Source of the DNA: CF-162 sp040882565
Lineage (GTDB): Bacteria; Chloroflexota; Dehalococcoidia; SM23-28-2; RBG-16-64-32
Direction of reading: 5' to 3'
Assembly: GCA_040882565.1 (NCBI GenBank)
Contig: JBBEAZ010000017.1
Coordinates: forward strand, 1 to 64,000
DNA length: 64,000 bases
The notes beneath the pieces are model-generated. The model was not told the DNA's origin. It made no database searches and saw only the letters and a list, made by a program, of their open reading frames with translations. Of this stretch, positions 7,285 through 16,220 are shown piece after piece (position 1 is the first letter of the stretch; each line of letters starts with the position of its first letter). The translations under genes were made by a program, and so were the position numbers.

Positions 7285-9774
7285 CTAATCGCTGCGGGGC
7301 TGCACCAGTCCTCGAGCGAGCGCATATGCGGCCGCCTCCACCCTGCCACGGACGCCGATCTTGGCATAGACGTTCGCGATGTGCCTCTGCACCGTAGAGA
7401 GGCTGACCGTCAGCTCCGCCGCGATCTCCTTGCCGGTGCGGCCGCCCGCAAGCAAACTCAAGACCTCGGTCTCACGCGCCGTCAGATTGACCGGCTGGTC
7501 GGCGACTGCCCGGCCGGCGGGCTCCTGGCCATCCTCCCTCATAAACTCACTCATCACCTCCACCACAGCAGCCTCGTCGCCCACGGGCGCGAGGGATGAC
7601 CCCTCGACGACTACTAATCGCGCGCCGCGTATCTGCGAGGCGAGCCCGCGCGCGACGTCAAGCCCGAGATAAGGCGTGTTTCGCCGGGTCATCACGAGAG
7701 TCCGCGCGGTTACCGCGGAGAGAAAAGGAGTGGCGTCCAGCGCCCGAAAGGCAGGCATGCTGGCGATCAGGGTCTCGGGGGTGACGCAGGCTCGGAGAAA
7801 CTCCGCCATCTGCTGAGCTTCATCGGCGTGAAGCCAGCTCAATGTTGAGTGCGCAATTGCCTGCGTGAAGAAATGCCAGTTTGTGATCGCCATCGACAAG
7901 AGCCCATCGGACCCGGCCTGATAGACGTCGCGAATTGTGGCAGCTGTGCACCACAGAAGCAGGTGGGAGACGCGATCAGAGTGCCGCCCGGCGTACTCGA
8001 TTGCCATCGGCCCGGCGGTCATCGCCCCCACGAGAGCGAAGCTTTCTAAGCCCAGACTCTGGACGAGGGCGTCCAGGTCGCGGAGCTGCGCCTCAGGAGA
8101 TAGATCCCTGACTTCTCGATCCGATAGGCCGGTACCCCGGGCGTCGTATCGGATTACCCGCATCGTGCTCGCCGCGCCGCTCCAGAACTTCCGGAAGGCA
8201 GGCATCTCCCACTCCTTCTGGATGTGACTCCAGGGGAACTGAGGCAAGAAGATGATCGGCCGCCCTTCGCCGATGGTGCTGAAAGCGATGCTTACGCCGT
8301 CTGGTGTCCTGACGTACTGGATGTCCGGCGCCGTCAACTCTGGCCCTGCGGACGGCAGGGCTGGAACGGTCTCCCCGGTTCGTTGAGTTTCCAGCGTACC
8401 TCGCCGCACCGCGAAGACATGGATCGCGTCCGAGATGCCCTTCAATTCGTGGTCACCGCGGTCTTCAAACGTAACTCCGGCCGAGGTCCGGGCGAGGCCA
8501 CGGACTGTGTCCGACACGAGCACCTCTCCCGGCGCTGACATTGCGGCAATCCGCGCGGCTGTGTTCACGGTGCCGCCGTAGACGTTGGCTCGCCCGTCTG
8601 GGTCTTCCTCGCGGATGACGTCGCCGGCGTGAATGCCCAAATGGAGGCGCAGTCCGGCCGCGTCCCCGGCTCCAACGCAACTCCATGATGCCTCGATCGC
8701 CTGCTGCGCAGACATGAAGACGGCCAGTACGCCGTCGCCAAGCAGTTTGCCCTCCACCGGCGTGCCTCCGCTCCTGCGGATCGCCGTCCGCAGGGCGTCA
8801 TCCAATTTGCGCGCCCTTTCCCGAAAGACGGCGTCGCCCATCTGCTCCGTCAGCCCCGTCGAGTCGACGATGTCGGCAAACAGGATGACAGCCATGCCAT
8901 GAGATGGCTCAATGACCGCGTCAACAGTTGACGCCACGTTTTCTGACGGCGCGACGTCGAGAGCTGGCGTCGTCCCGGTCTCGCCCACAAAATCCTCAAT
9001 GGCCCGAGCGTTCGCCTCCATATCTCCTGCCCATGGCGCGGCAGTGCCTTCAAGCAGCACCAGTCGGGCGTTGGGTATGCGCGAGGTCAGGCCCTGGGCA
9101 ACCTCTAATCCGGGGAACAGAGCCTGTTTGGCGTGGACGACCAAGGCAGGCATCTGCAGCCGCGGCAGCAAATCCGTGGTGTCCATTTCGAGGAATGCAC
9201 CCAGGTAGGATCGCATCAGTTCCGGCGTCAGGCTCTCGCGAACCGCGACAGCGACGCTACTTGAAGCATCGGTAGACCATCCAAGGATGATTCGCGTTAG
9301 CGTTTCCGTCAGCACTTCCCAGTCCTTGTCCATCAGCGCAAGGATTGCCTGCGCTTGGGGAGAGCTCAGCGCATCGGCCGTGCGAGCCCAAGAACACCAT
9401 AACAGCAGATGCGAAACCCGTTCAGGGTGAGCAGCGGCGTAGGCAATGGCGGCCGGACCGCCGAAGAGGGGTCCGACGAGAGCGAAGGTGCCTGCGGTCA
9501 GGTGGTTGGCGACGGCATCCAGGCCTCGTATCTGGGCCGCAAAAGACCAGTCCGCTGCACCCCCCGAAAGTCCGACGCCTCTGTTGTCATACACAACGGC
9601 CGTGTAGCGCTGCGCCAGGCGCTCGTACCAGGCGGTGGTTCCCGGGTCTGTCAACTCTACAGTTAAGCTCCATGGGCCGGTCGGCACGCGGATCATGGGC
9701 TTGCCTTGACCGGTTGCCCAGAAGGCTATGCTCACGCCGTCACTCGTCTTTGCGTATTGAATGCGCGGCTCCAT
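7285..9774 (-). CDS. Alpha/beta-hydrolase / class III cyclase / alpha/beta-hydrolase / LuxR fusion
   Basis: 829 residues in four parts. Residues ~1-270 and ~485-740 are two alpha/beta-hydrolase folds that resemble each other (both have VSHLLLWC after the elbow helix). Residues ~290-460 form an adenylate/guanylate cyclase catalytic domain with FADIVDST and LLGDGVLAVF metal sites and VYGGTVNTAARI. Residues ~760-829 are a LuxR/GerE helix-turn-helix (LTARETEVLSLLAGG, TVQRHIANVYAKIGV). Neither hydrolase has a GxSxG nucleophile: the elbows read GPLFGG and GAMTAG, and the C-terminal catalytic His is not evident. They therefore look like ligand sensors rather than enzymes. TACAAT ends 7 nt before the ATG, so the message may be leaderless. 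Cytoplasmic; no signal peptide. Confidence 0.92.
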   Translation of the reverse strand: MEPRIQYAKTSDGVSIAFWATGQGKPMIRVPTGPWSLTVELTDPGTTAWYERLAQRYTAVVYDNRGVGLSGGAADWSFAAQIRGLDAVANHLTAGTFALVGPLFGGPAAIAYAAAHPERVSHLLLWCSWARTADALSSPQAQAILALMDKDWEVLTETLTRIILGWSTDASSSVAVAVRESLTPELMRSYLGAFLEMDTTDLLPRLQMPALVVHAKQALFPGLEVAQGLTSRIPNARLVLLEGTAAPWAGDMEANARAIEDFVGETGTTPALDVAPSENVASTVDAVIEPSHGMAVILFADIVDSTGLTEQMGDAVFRERARKLDDALRTAIRRSGGTPVEGKLLGDGVLAVFMSAQQAIEASWSCVGAGDAAGLRLHLGIHAGDVIREEDPDGRANVYGGTVNTAARIAAMSAPGEVLVSDTVRGLARTSAGVTFEDRGDHELKGISDAIHVFAVRRGTLETQRTGETVPALPSAGPELTAPDIQYVRTPDGVSIAFSTIGEGRPIIFLPQFPWSHIQKEWEMPAFRKFWSGAASTMRVIRYDARGTGLSDREVRDLSPEAQLRDLDALVQSLGLESFALVGAMTAGPMAIEYAGRHSDRVSHLLLWCTAATIRDVYQAGSDGLLSMAITNWHFFTQAIAHSTLSWLHADEAQQMAEFLRACVTPETLIASMPAFRALDATPFLSAVTARTLVMTRRNTPYLGLDVARGLASQIRGARLVVVEGSSLAPVGDEAAVVEVMSEFMREDGQEPAGRAVADQPVNLTARETEVLSLLAGGRTGKEIAAELTVSLSTVQRHIANVYAKIGVRGRVEAAAYALARGLVQPRSD

Positions 9775-9864
9775 GGCGCGAATTGTACAACGCGCTTCTC
9801 GCGGCCCTGGCGCGACCGCCCTACCCCTCGCGATGTGCCGCAGACGCGCGCTCTGGGTCAGGCG

Positions 9865-10167
9865 TCAGGGCAGAAGCGCTGGGCCATAACCATCACATCC
9901 CAATACGCGCTTCGACGCCTCGGCGGAAGTGATGACTGGGACGACTTCGATGGCGCCGAGGTCGGACCAGTGGCTGAACCAGTGGTCGAAGAGGGCGGGG
10001 TCGTCCGTTTCCATGAGCTGGAAGCAGCGGTCGAGGGTGCGTTCGTCGATCCAGCTGTCGATGTAGAGGAGGCCTGGGGGGAGCATGCGGCCGCGCTCGG
10101 CGGCGCGTTCGTAGACGGGGCGGGGGGCCCTGGTCCGGGGGGCTTGAATAGCGCAACTCAGTCGCAA
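9865..10167 (-). pseudogene. 5'-truncated DUF3303-type gene
   Basis: From about 10135 down, the frame encodes the body of a small DUF3303-like protein: RPVYERAAERGRMLPPGL, YIDSWIDERT, CFQLMETDDPALFDHW and EVVPVITSAEASKRV. The first beta-strand expected at the N-terminus (a 'MRYMVIEHF' type sequence) is missing and replaced by unrelated residues. That missing piece is found at 18790-18831. No ribosome site precedes the possible starts. I call it a pseudogene, but a shortened protein could still be made. The rest of 9775-10202 shows only the promoter of the 9774 gene and the ribosome site for 10203. Confidence 0.65.
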
Positions 10168-10202
10168 CCCCTATCATTCAGTGCCTGAGGTAGGAGGATT
10201 AG

Positions 10203-11807
10203 TTGCACCGGTTGCTGCTCACGGCCGCCCTTTTCGTACTTGGTTTGTCAATCGTAGTCGAGGCTGGCTCTCAGCGTACCGCCTTTGCCGGCTTTCAGTG
10301 GGTCGTCGATGACGGAGGCATGGACTGCACGACGGGCGGCGTCGCCTCCTCGTCTCACACGACTATCCACGAAGCACTTGCAGTGGCCAACCCCGGAGAC
10401 GCGATCTTCGTCTGCGGGGGCAATTACCCTGAACCGCAGCTGGTCATCGACCAGCCGGGCCTGGAGCTGCTGGGCCCTGGGTCTACAGTTACGGAAGACG
10501 GCGTGGCGACGCTCACGAGGGTCTTGCCGTCTGCGTCCTCATCGATCAGGGTCGTGGCCGCAGGCGTCGTTGTGTCTGGATTCACCGTTGATGCCACGCC
10601 GCCCGCCGTCAATTCGGTGTGGGGCATCGAGGTGATCGCCGACCAGGTCACGATTTCCGACAATGTGGTGAAGAACGCCAAAGGCATCGGCGAGGGTCTC
10701 AACATCTCCAATGGCCTGACCGGTGCCGAGGCCGTGATGATTCTGAGGAATCATTTCAGCAGCAACGATAACGGCGACATCAACTGCGGTTGCCACGACT
10801 CGGTCATTTCGTTCAACGTGATTGCGGAAACCGGCGCTGGTACTCTGACTGTCCGGGGTGACGGGAACACCATCGACCACAATCAACTGACGGGGACGAG
10901 ACCGTATATCGAGTCCGACAATACCGTTATTGAATCCAACGACTTCGACCTTTCGATGATGCAGATCAACGTGTACGTGGCAGGGGACGTCGTGAACTAC
11001 AAGTACAACACCATCCGGAACGGCCTGGCGGACCAGATCGCGCTGCGAATTGGCCAGGCCCAGGACGGCCCAACGTCCGTCTCGCTGACGAACAATGTCT
11101 TCCAGTCCGTCGGACAGGCGATTTATGCTCAAGATGGCCTGCCGGACGCTTTCACGACCACGATTACGCTGTCCGGGATTCCCACGGGGATAAACACCTT
11201 CATCAACTCGGGTGGAACCTTGGACGACTTCAATCCCTTGCTGAGAATTTACGACATGCCAGCTCCGGTTAACGCCGAGTACAACGACTGGGGGCTCTGC
11301 AGCCTCGCGGACATCGAGAAAGAGGTCCTCCACCTACCGGATGATGATTTCGCGCTTGGGGTCGTGGACTACGATCCGTTCGTCGAACCAGATGACTGCC
11401 CAACGCCGACGCCCACGCCAAGCGAGACGCCCACAGCTTCGCCGACGCCCACGGCAAGCCCAACACCTACTGCTTCACCGACGCCGGACACGTCGCCTAC
11501 GCCTTCGCCGCCCGGGCTGATCTCCTTCTGGGGCGACAGCAACTGCACTGGCTCCGCCGACCCCGTTGACTCGCTGCTGACGCTCCGCTTTGACGCGGGC
11601 CTGAGCGCGAACACGGGAAGCTGCCCGGAGATGGGCCAGGTGGTCGATGTTCAGAACGCCTCGCCGCATCCCTGGGGTGACGTGGACTGCGGTGGTGACG
11701 TCACGCCAGTGGACTCGCTAAAACTCTTGCGCTACGACGCGGGGTTGAGCGTGGCGCAGGCAGCCGGCTGCCCTCAAATCGGCTCCCAGGTAACTCTCGT
11801 CGAATAG
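10203..11807 (+). CDS. Exported right-handed beta-helix protein with paired dockerin-like module
   Basis: 534 residues. A signal peptide (LLLTAALFVLGLSIVVEAG) is followed by a parallel beta-helix of pectate-lyase type (residues ~40-385) with repeated turns such as VISDNVVKNAKG, ILRNHFSSND and VIESNDF. A Thr/Pro/Ser linker of TASPTP units comes next, then a C-terminal pair of calcium-loop repeats: WGDSNCTGSADPVDSLLTLR and WGDVDCGGDVTPVDSLKLLR. The start is TTG, 5 nt after AGGAGG (10192-10197). Such helices often bind or cleave polysaccharide, but no catalytic residues can be assigned. The linked module is shared with genes at 36106, 38058 and 55411. Confidence 0.88.
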   Translation: MHRLLLTAALFVLGLSIVVEAGSQRTAFAGFQWVVDDGGMDCTTGGVASSSHTTIHEALAVANPGDAIFVCGGNYPEPQLVIDQPGLELLGPGSTVTEDGVATLTRVLPSASSSIRVVAAGVVVSGFTVDATPPAVNSVWGIEVIADQVTISDNVVKNAKGIGEGLNISNGLTGAEAVMILRNHFSSNDNGDINCGCHDSVISFNVIAETGAGTLTVRGDGNTIDHNQLTGTRPYIESDNTVIESNDFDLSMMQINVYVAGDVVNYKYNTIRNGLADQIALRIGQAQDGPTSVSLTNNVFQSVGQAIYAQDGLPDAFTTTITLSGIPTGINTFINSGGTLDDFNPLLRIYDMPAPVNAEYNDWGLCSLADIEKEVLHLPDDDFALGVVDYDPFVEPDDCPTPTPTPSETPTASPTPTASPTPTASPTPDTSPTPSPPGLISFWGDSNCTGSADPVDSLLTLRFDAGLSANTGSCPEMGQVVDVQNASPHPWGDVDCGGDVTPVDSLKLLRYDAGLSVAQAAGCPQIGSQVTLVE

Positions 11808-11899
11808 CCGACAACCGGGTCGCGCACTATAGACCGAGTCCCGAGCGATAAAGATCATACATTGACGCGCCGTGGGCTACGGGTCATGCTCGGACTAGC

Positions 11900-14581
11900 T
11901 TGCGCTCGCTCATCCGAAGCCATTCCTTGCAGATCGCCGCTGTTGCGGCGGTTGTTTTATGTCTTGCGACTGCGCCCACCCCCAATGTGGATTCGTCTCA
12001 GAGCATCCAGGGAGACGCGGACTGCTCCGGCGACGTGACGACCGGGGACGCGATGGCGATCCTGTTGGATGCTGCTTCGCTTGAGGACGCGCCCTGTGAG
12101 TTCGCGGCGAACGCAAATTGCTTCGGCGGGATCACGGCGGCTGACGCGCTGCTGGTGATCCGCCACCTGGCGGGGAGTCCGGCACCGGCCGGGGTATGTA
12201 TTGCCGTTGCCGATCCGCTGGGAGTGGCGACGACGGGCATCGACCCAGGGCTGGAGCCGGGACAGGACTCGCTGCCCGGTCTGAGTGGCGGCCCGCCGCG
12301 CCCAGTGGCATCGTCGATTGGCCCGGACGGGGTTCAAGTCGACTACGTCGCCAACGAAGTGGTGATCAAACCGGGCAGCGCTGAGGCGCTGCAGGCGTTC
12401 CTTGACGAATACAACGGGACTGTCCTGAGAGACGGCACGACCAGCGGGGCGGCAGGCGTTGCCGGTGGCCCTGGCCCGGTCAACGAGCGTTATCACCTCG
12501 TGCAGGTGGATCCGTTTACATCGCCGGCCGCAGACCTGCCCCAGAATCTGGAGGACGCCGGGCTAGCCGGTCACGTCACGTTCTCGAGCCTGGAAGGGGA
12601 GCGGTTGGCGGCGATCGCGATGCGTGAGGCCGGGAATGGCGTCACGGTCAATATTGTGGGTGAGGCGACTGTGTCTAATGAAGTCCCCCTGAACGCGGAT
12701 CACACTGTGTGGATGGACTTCGAGAAGGACGCCGCCATAGCTGATTCGGAGACTCTCTCGATCGGCGTGGACCGGGCGTGGGCCTATCTGAAGTATCACC
12801 TGCTGCCGCCGGACAACGGCACGTTCGACCCGGTCCGGGTTGGGGTTGTCGATTCGGGATTTGCGCTCAATTCGGCGGGGGTGCCGCTGGACTCGAATAT
12901 CGACTATTGGTACCTCGGATCGAAGCCGACGCAGTACGACATGGTGGACGAGGACCCGTTTGCCGGGGGTGCAGCGGACTTCGAATGTAGTGGAAAGCCG
13001 TGTCCATGGCATGGGCAGAGCGCGTTCGGCGTCTGCTGCGCTCGTCCGCACAACAACTATGGGATTGCGGGGACAGGCGGCGACGTGGTGATGCCGATCC
13101 TCGTCAAGACGGACAACAGCATGTACACGCTAGCGTCATCGATCCGCAAAGCGTACGGGCTCGGCGCGACAGTGATCAGCGTGAGTGTGAGCGGCAACTG
13201 CGGGTTCTGGTGCGATGTGTCTACAGCGGATGGTGAACTCGAGGACGCAGTCAACGACATCACGAGTTTTGGCGCGGTCATCGTCAGCGGGGCCGGCAAC
13301 AATAACGTCGATATCAGCGATGAGGAGTTCTTGCCCTGTCAGCTCGGTAACGTGATCTGTGTTGGGGGCATCAGTTTCGCGAAGACGAACGTGTACAACT
13401 GGGGAGACGGAGTCGACATTTGGGCACCGTACCAGGTTTGGACCACGGGTAATCCTGACAGGGTGGCGAAGGACGACAACGATTGGGGTGAAGACGAACT
13501 ACAGCTCTTCGATGGAACCAGTGCGTCTGCGCCTTTCGTGACCGGGATCGTGGCGATGATGAGAGCCCTGGACCCCTCACTCAGCACCGCAACCATTCGG
13601 CAGATCCTGCAGCAGACCGCGAATGAGAGCTCCGATCCAAAAGTGGCGCACGGCTACGTAGACGCCCTGCGGGCGGTGATGGCAGTCCGCGAGAACGCGC
13701 AGCCGACGATCCAGATCACGCTGCCGTTCCAAGACTCGACGAGGAGCTACAAGAACGCGATCTTCCGGGCGATCGTGACTGACCCTGATCCGGGGGCGGG
13801 CCTTGACCGCTTCGCCGGCCAGACGACGGTCGGGTTCTATGGTCAGGCTGGGCTGATCTGCCAGACAAACTCGATTGTGTACCACGGCATCCAGCCGACG
13901 TACGAGTGCATCGCCGATGTTGAGCCAGGCACCAAGCAGATTGAGGCGGTCGTCACCGACCCGTTCGGGGGTACGGACTCGACCGAGATCGGAGTGCTGT
14001 TCACCAGCGGGCCGCCGGATGTGATCCTGCTGAAGCCGCTGAACAACGCGACGTACTACGCCAACCAGCTCATCAAGTTCGACGCAAGCGTCATCGATCC
14101 GGACGAGTCGCCGTTCCCGCCGGAACAGATCGTCTGGACCTCCAACATCGACGGCGAGCTGATCATCGACTTTGCGGGCATCTTCCTTTCGCAGGGCACA
14201 CACACGATCACGGTGAAGGCCACTGATGAACTCGGCCTCAGCGACGAACAATCGATCACGGTCAACGTGCTGTCCGGGGCGGGGATCCCGAACGTCATCA
14301 TCACGCAGCCTGCGCATGGGTCTGTGCAGGCGGGAGCACCGGCCATGACGACATTCAGCGGGTCCGCGACCGATACGGAAGACGGGTCTCTAACGGGGAA
14401 CAGCCTGGTCTGGACGTCCAGCGTTCACGGCGTCCTGGGCTCTGGGGAGACGATCCAGGCTGCCCTGGCCGGCGGGAACTGCGATGGTTACATTCAGCAC
14501 GTCATCAGGCTCACGGCCACGGACAGCGACAACCACGTGGTCTACGCTGAGATTACGATCTCCGTCGGACCTATCTGTTAG
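11900..14581 (+). CDS. Exported subtilisin-like (S8) protease with N-terminal dockerin-like module
   Basis: 893 residues. A signal peptide (LQIAAVAAVVLCLATAPTP) is followed at once by a dockerin-like pair (GDADCSGDVTTGDAMAILL and NCFGGITAADALLVIRHLAG). The S8 catalytic domain spans ~310-600, with Asp in VGVVDSGFA, His in CPWHGQSAFG and Ser in DGTSASAPFVTG. The C-terminal ~280 residues are Ig/PKD-like beta domains (repeats of VTDPDPG, VIDPDES and SATDTEDG). The start is TTG. TTGACG (11862-11867) and CATGCT (11885-11890), 17 bp apart, end 9 nt before it, so the transcript may be nearly leaderless. Putting the docking module at the N-terminus differs from the other proteins here. Confidence 0.88.
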   Translation: MRSLIRSHSLQIAAVAAVVLCLATAPTPNVDSSQSIQGDADCSGDVTTGDAMAILLDAASLEDAPCEFAANANCFGGITAADALLVIRHLAGSPAPAGVCIAVADPLGVATTGIDPGLEPGQDSLPGLSGGPPRPVASSIGPDGVQVDYVANEVVIKPGSAEALQAFLDEYNGTVLRDGTTSGAAGVAGGPGPVNERYHLVQVDPFTSPAADLPQNLEDAGLAGHVTFSSLEGERLAAIAMREAGNGVTVNIVGEATVSNEVPLNADHTVWMDFEKDAAIADSETLSIGVDRAWAYLKYHLLPPDNGTFDPVRVGVVDSGFALNSAGVPLDSNIDYWYLGSKPTQYDMVDEDPFAGGAADFECSGKPCPWHGQSAFGVCCARPHNNYGIAGTGGDVVMPILVKTDNSMYTLASSIRKAYGLGATVISVSVSGNCGFWCDVSTADGELEDAVNDITSFGAVIVSGAGNNNVDISDEEFLPCQLGNVICVGGISFAKTNVYNWGDGVDIWAPYQVWTTGNPDRVAKDDNDWGEDELQLFDGTSASAPFVTGIVAMMRALDPSLSTATIRQILQQTANESSDPKVAHGYVDALRAVMAVRENAQPTIQITLPFQDSTRSYKNAIFRAIVTDPDPGAGLDRFAGQTTVGFYGQAGLICQTNSIVYHGIQPTYECIADVEPGTKQIEAVVTDPFGGTDSTEIGVLFTSGPPDVILLKPLNNATYYANQLIKFDASVIDPDESPFPPEQIVWTSNIDGELIIDFAGIFLSQGTHTITVKATDELGLSDEQSITVNVLSGAGIPNVIITQPAHGSVQAGAPAMTTFSGSATDTEDGSLTGNSLVWTSSVHGVLGSGETIQAALAGGNCDGYIQHVIRLTATDSDNHVVYAEITISVGPIC

Positions 14582-14765
14582 AGCGGATAGGCGGGGCAGG
14601 CGAACCCCTCGACCAGTCAAAGACATCCGTATTCTTTGAGGAAAGTGTAGCGCTGGCTACACCAGCGTTCAGGAGATGCGGGCGCTCCCGGCGGCGGGAA
14701 TACGGATACGAGTTCTTGACTCGCAGACCGCCAATAGGCGGTCCTATTCGTTGGAAGCTGAGGAC

Positions 14766-15764
14766 CTAGACCGCTCCGTGGACGCCTGCGGGCTCCGTTT
14801 CCCGGATGGTGCGATCAGTGGACTGAACGAACACGTCTACGATGCCCGGATCCCATTGCTCACCTGCTCCTGCCCGAAGCCTACTCAACGCCTCACTGAC
14901 CGGCAGAGCAGCGCGGTAAGGTCGATCAGAAGTCATGGCGTCGAACGCGTCCACAACGCTGACGATACGAGCCAGGAGGGGGATATCCTCGCCGGCAAGA
15001 CCATCGATGTACCCGCGGCCGTCCCAGCGCTCATGGTGATGACGAATGATCGGTCCGACAACGTTGGCGAACCGCAGCTGGGAACAGATCTGTTCACCTA
15101 CGACGGGGTGTTGGTGCATCTCTGCCCATTCTCGATCGTCGAGAGGACCCGGCTTACACAAAATTGCCTCGCTCACCCCCACTTTTCCTATGTCATGCAG
15201 GATCGCGCCATAGCGCAACAGCAAGAGATCGTGCTGCCCAAGACCCAAGCTGCCCCCCAGAGCAACCGCGTACTGCGACATGTGCTGGAGGTGTTCGCCC
15301 GTTGTAGGGTCTTTGGCCTCGACGGCGGCGGCCAGCGTAAAGATGACGCGCTCCGTGCTTTCCAACTGTTGGTCCAACTGAAATTTTTCCAGCGCCTGGT
15401 GTATCGCGCGAGCGAGAATAATCGAGTTGATCGACTTCTTCGGGAAGTAGTCGTAGGCGCCGTTGCGCATCGCCTCGGCAGCGAGCCGCTCGTCGCCGTC
15501 GCCTGTCAACATGATCACCGGTGGGACGTTGGGATGGCCCGCGAGCCGCTTGAGGAAGCCCAGGCCGTCCTCCCCCGGGAGGTTGTAATCGAGCAGCAGG
15601 AGATCGAAGGTCTGTTCCGTCAGAGCGAGCAAGGCCTTTTCCGTAGAGTGCATGAACTGCAGCTCGAAGTTGGCCCGCGGGTACTGGCGCAGCATATTGC
15701 GGACGATCTCCACGTCCATCGAGTTGTCGTCGATCATTAACAGTCGAATCGTGTCGTTCGCCAC
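14766..15764 (-). CDS. Response regulator with HD-GYP-type output domain
   Basis: 332 residues. Residues 1-125 form a receiver domain with phospho-acceptor Asp in LLLLDYNLPG, acidic pocket IDDNS and KK.INS near the end. Residues ~150-315 form an HD-GYP domain with HDIGK and HHERWDGRGY, followed by DAFDAMTSDRPYR. The motif reads GYI rather than GYP. Family members hydrolyse cyclic-di-GMP, and phosphorylation of the receiver would control that. It starts 9 bp after the preceding regulator and is probably cotranscribed with the kinase. Confidence 0.92.
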   Translation of the reverse strand: MANDTIRLLMIDDNSMDVEIVRNMLRQYPRANFELQFMHSTEKALLALTEQTFDLLLLDYNLPGEDGLGFLKRLAGHPNVPPVIMLTGDGDERLAAEAMRNGAYDYFPKKSINSIILARAIHQALEKFQLDQQLESTERVIFTLAAAVEAKDPTTGEHLQHMSQYAVALGGSLGLGQHDLLLLRYGAILHDIGKVGVSEAILCKPGPLDDREWAEMHQHPVVGEQICSQLRFANVVGPIIRHHHERWDGRGYIDGLAGEDIPLLARIVSVVDAFDAMTSDRPYRAALPVSEALSRLRAGAGEQWDPGIVDVFVQSTDRTIRETEPAGVHGAV

Positions 15765-15773
15765 CGCAATCTC

Positions 15774-16220
15774 CTAGACGCGAACGCCGGTTGGCAACGT
15801 CGCAATCAGAATCCAATACTCGTGAATGGTGGCCACAACCCTCATAAAATCCTCGAAGCGGACGGGCTTGGAGATAAAAGTGTTGACCCCAAGTTCGTAG
15901 GTACGCACAACGTCCTCCTCACGCGTTGACGTCGTGAGGACGATTACCGGGATCCGTCGCAACTCTTGATCACTCTTGATGACCTGGAGCACCTCAATGC
16001 CGTTGACACGGGGGAGGTTGAGGTCCAGGAGGATCAGGCCGGGAAGGTCGTCTGGCCGGCCCCGCAACTCTTCAAGGATATCAAGCGCCTCCTGACCGTC
16101 TCGCGCCACTGTGAGCCGGTTCCTCAGCTGGCCCTTGTCCAGCGCCCTCTTCGTGATCTCCACGTCGTGCGGATTGTCCTCCACTAGAAGGATGTGTACC
16201 GCCTTCAGGTCGTTGTCCAC
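15774..16220 (-). CDS. Single-domain response regulator
   Basis: 148 residues, a stand-alone receiver of the Rcp1 type. It has VEDNPHD, phosphorylation Asp in LILLDLNLPR, the conserved Thr in IVLTTS and Lys in FISKPV. There is no output domain, so it probably relays phosphate or acts by protein contact. The start is GTG at 16220, preceded by AAAGGAG. The reading frame of the upstream kinase continues ~140 bp into this gene. Confidence 0.9.
   Translation of the reverse strand: MDNDLKAVHILLVEDNPHDVEITKRALDKGQLRNRLTVARDGQEALDILEELRGRPDDLPGLILLDLNLPRVNGIEVLQVIKSDQELRRIPVIVLTTSTREEDVVRTYELGVNTFISKPVRFEDFMRVVATIHEYWILIATLPTGVRV

Noticed and set aside
14602..14640. TCAAAG...CTTTGA inverted repeat after the protease gene as a terminator.
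   Set aside because: The stem is only 6 bp, AT-rich and without a T-tract.
14676..15740. A 354-codon plus-strand open frame.
   Set aside because: It lies opposite the HD-GYP regulator, whose motifs are intact; the plus-strand product has no recognisable domain.
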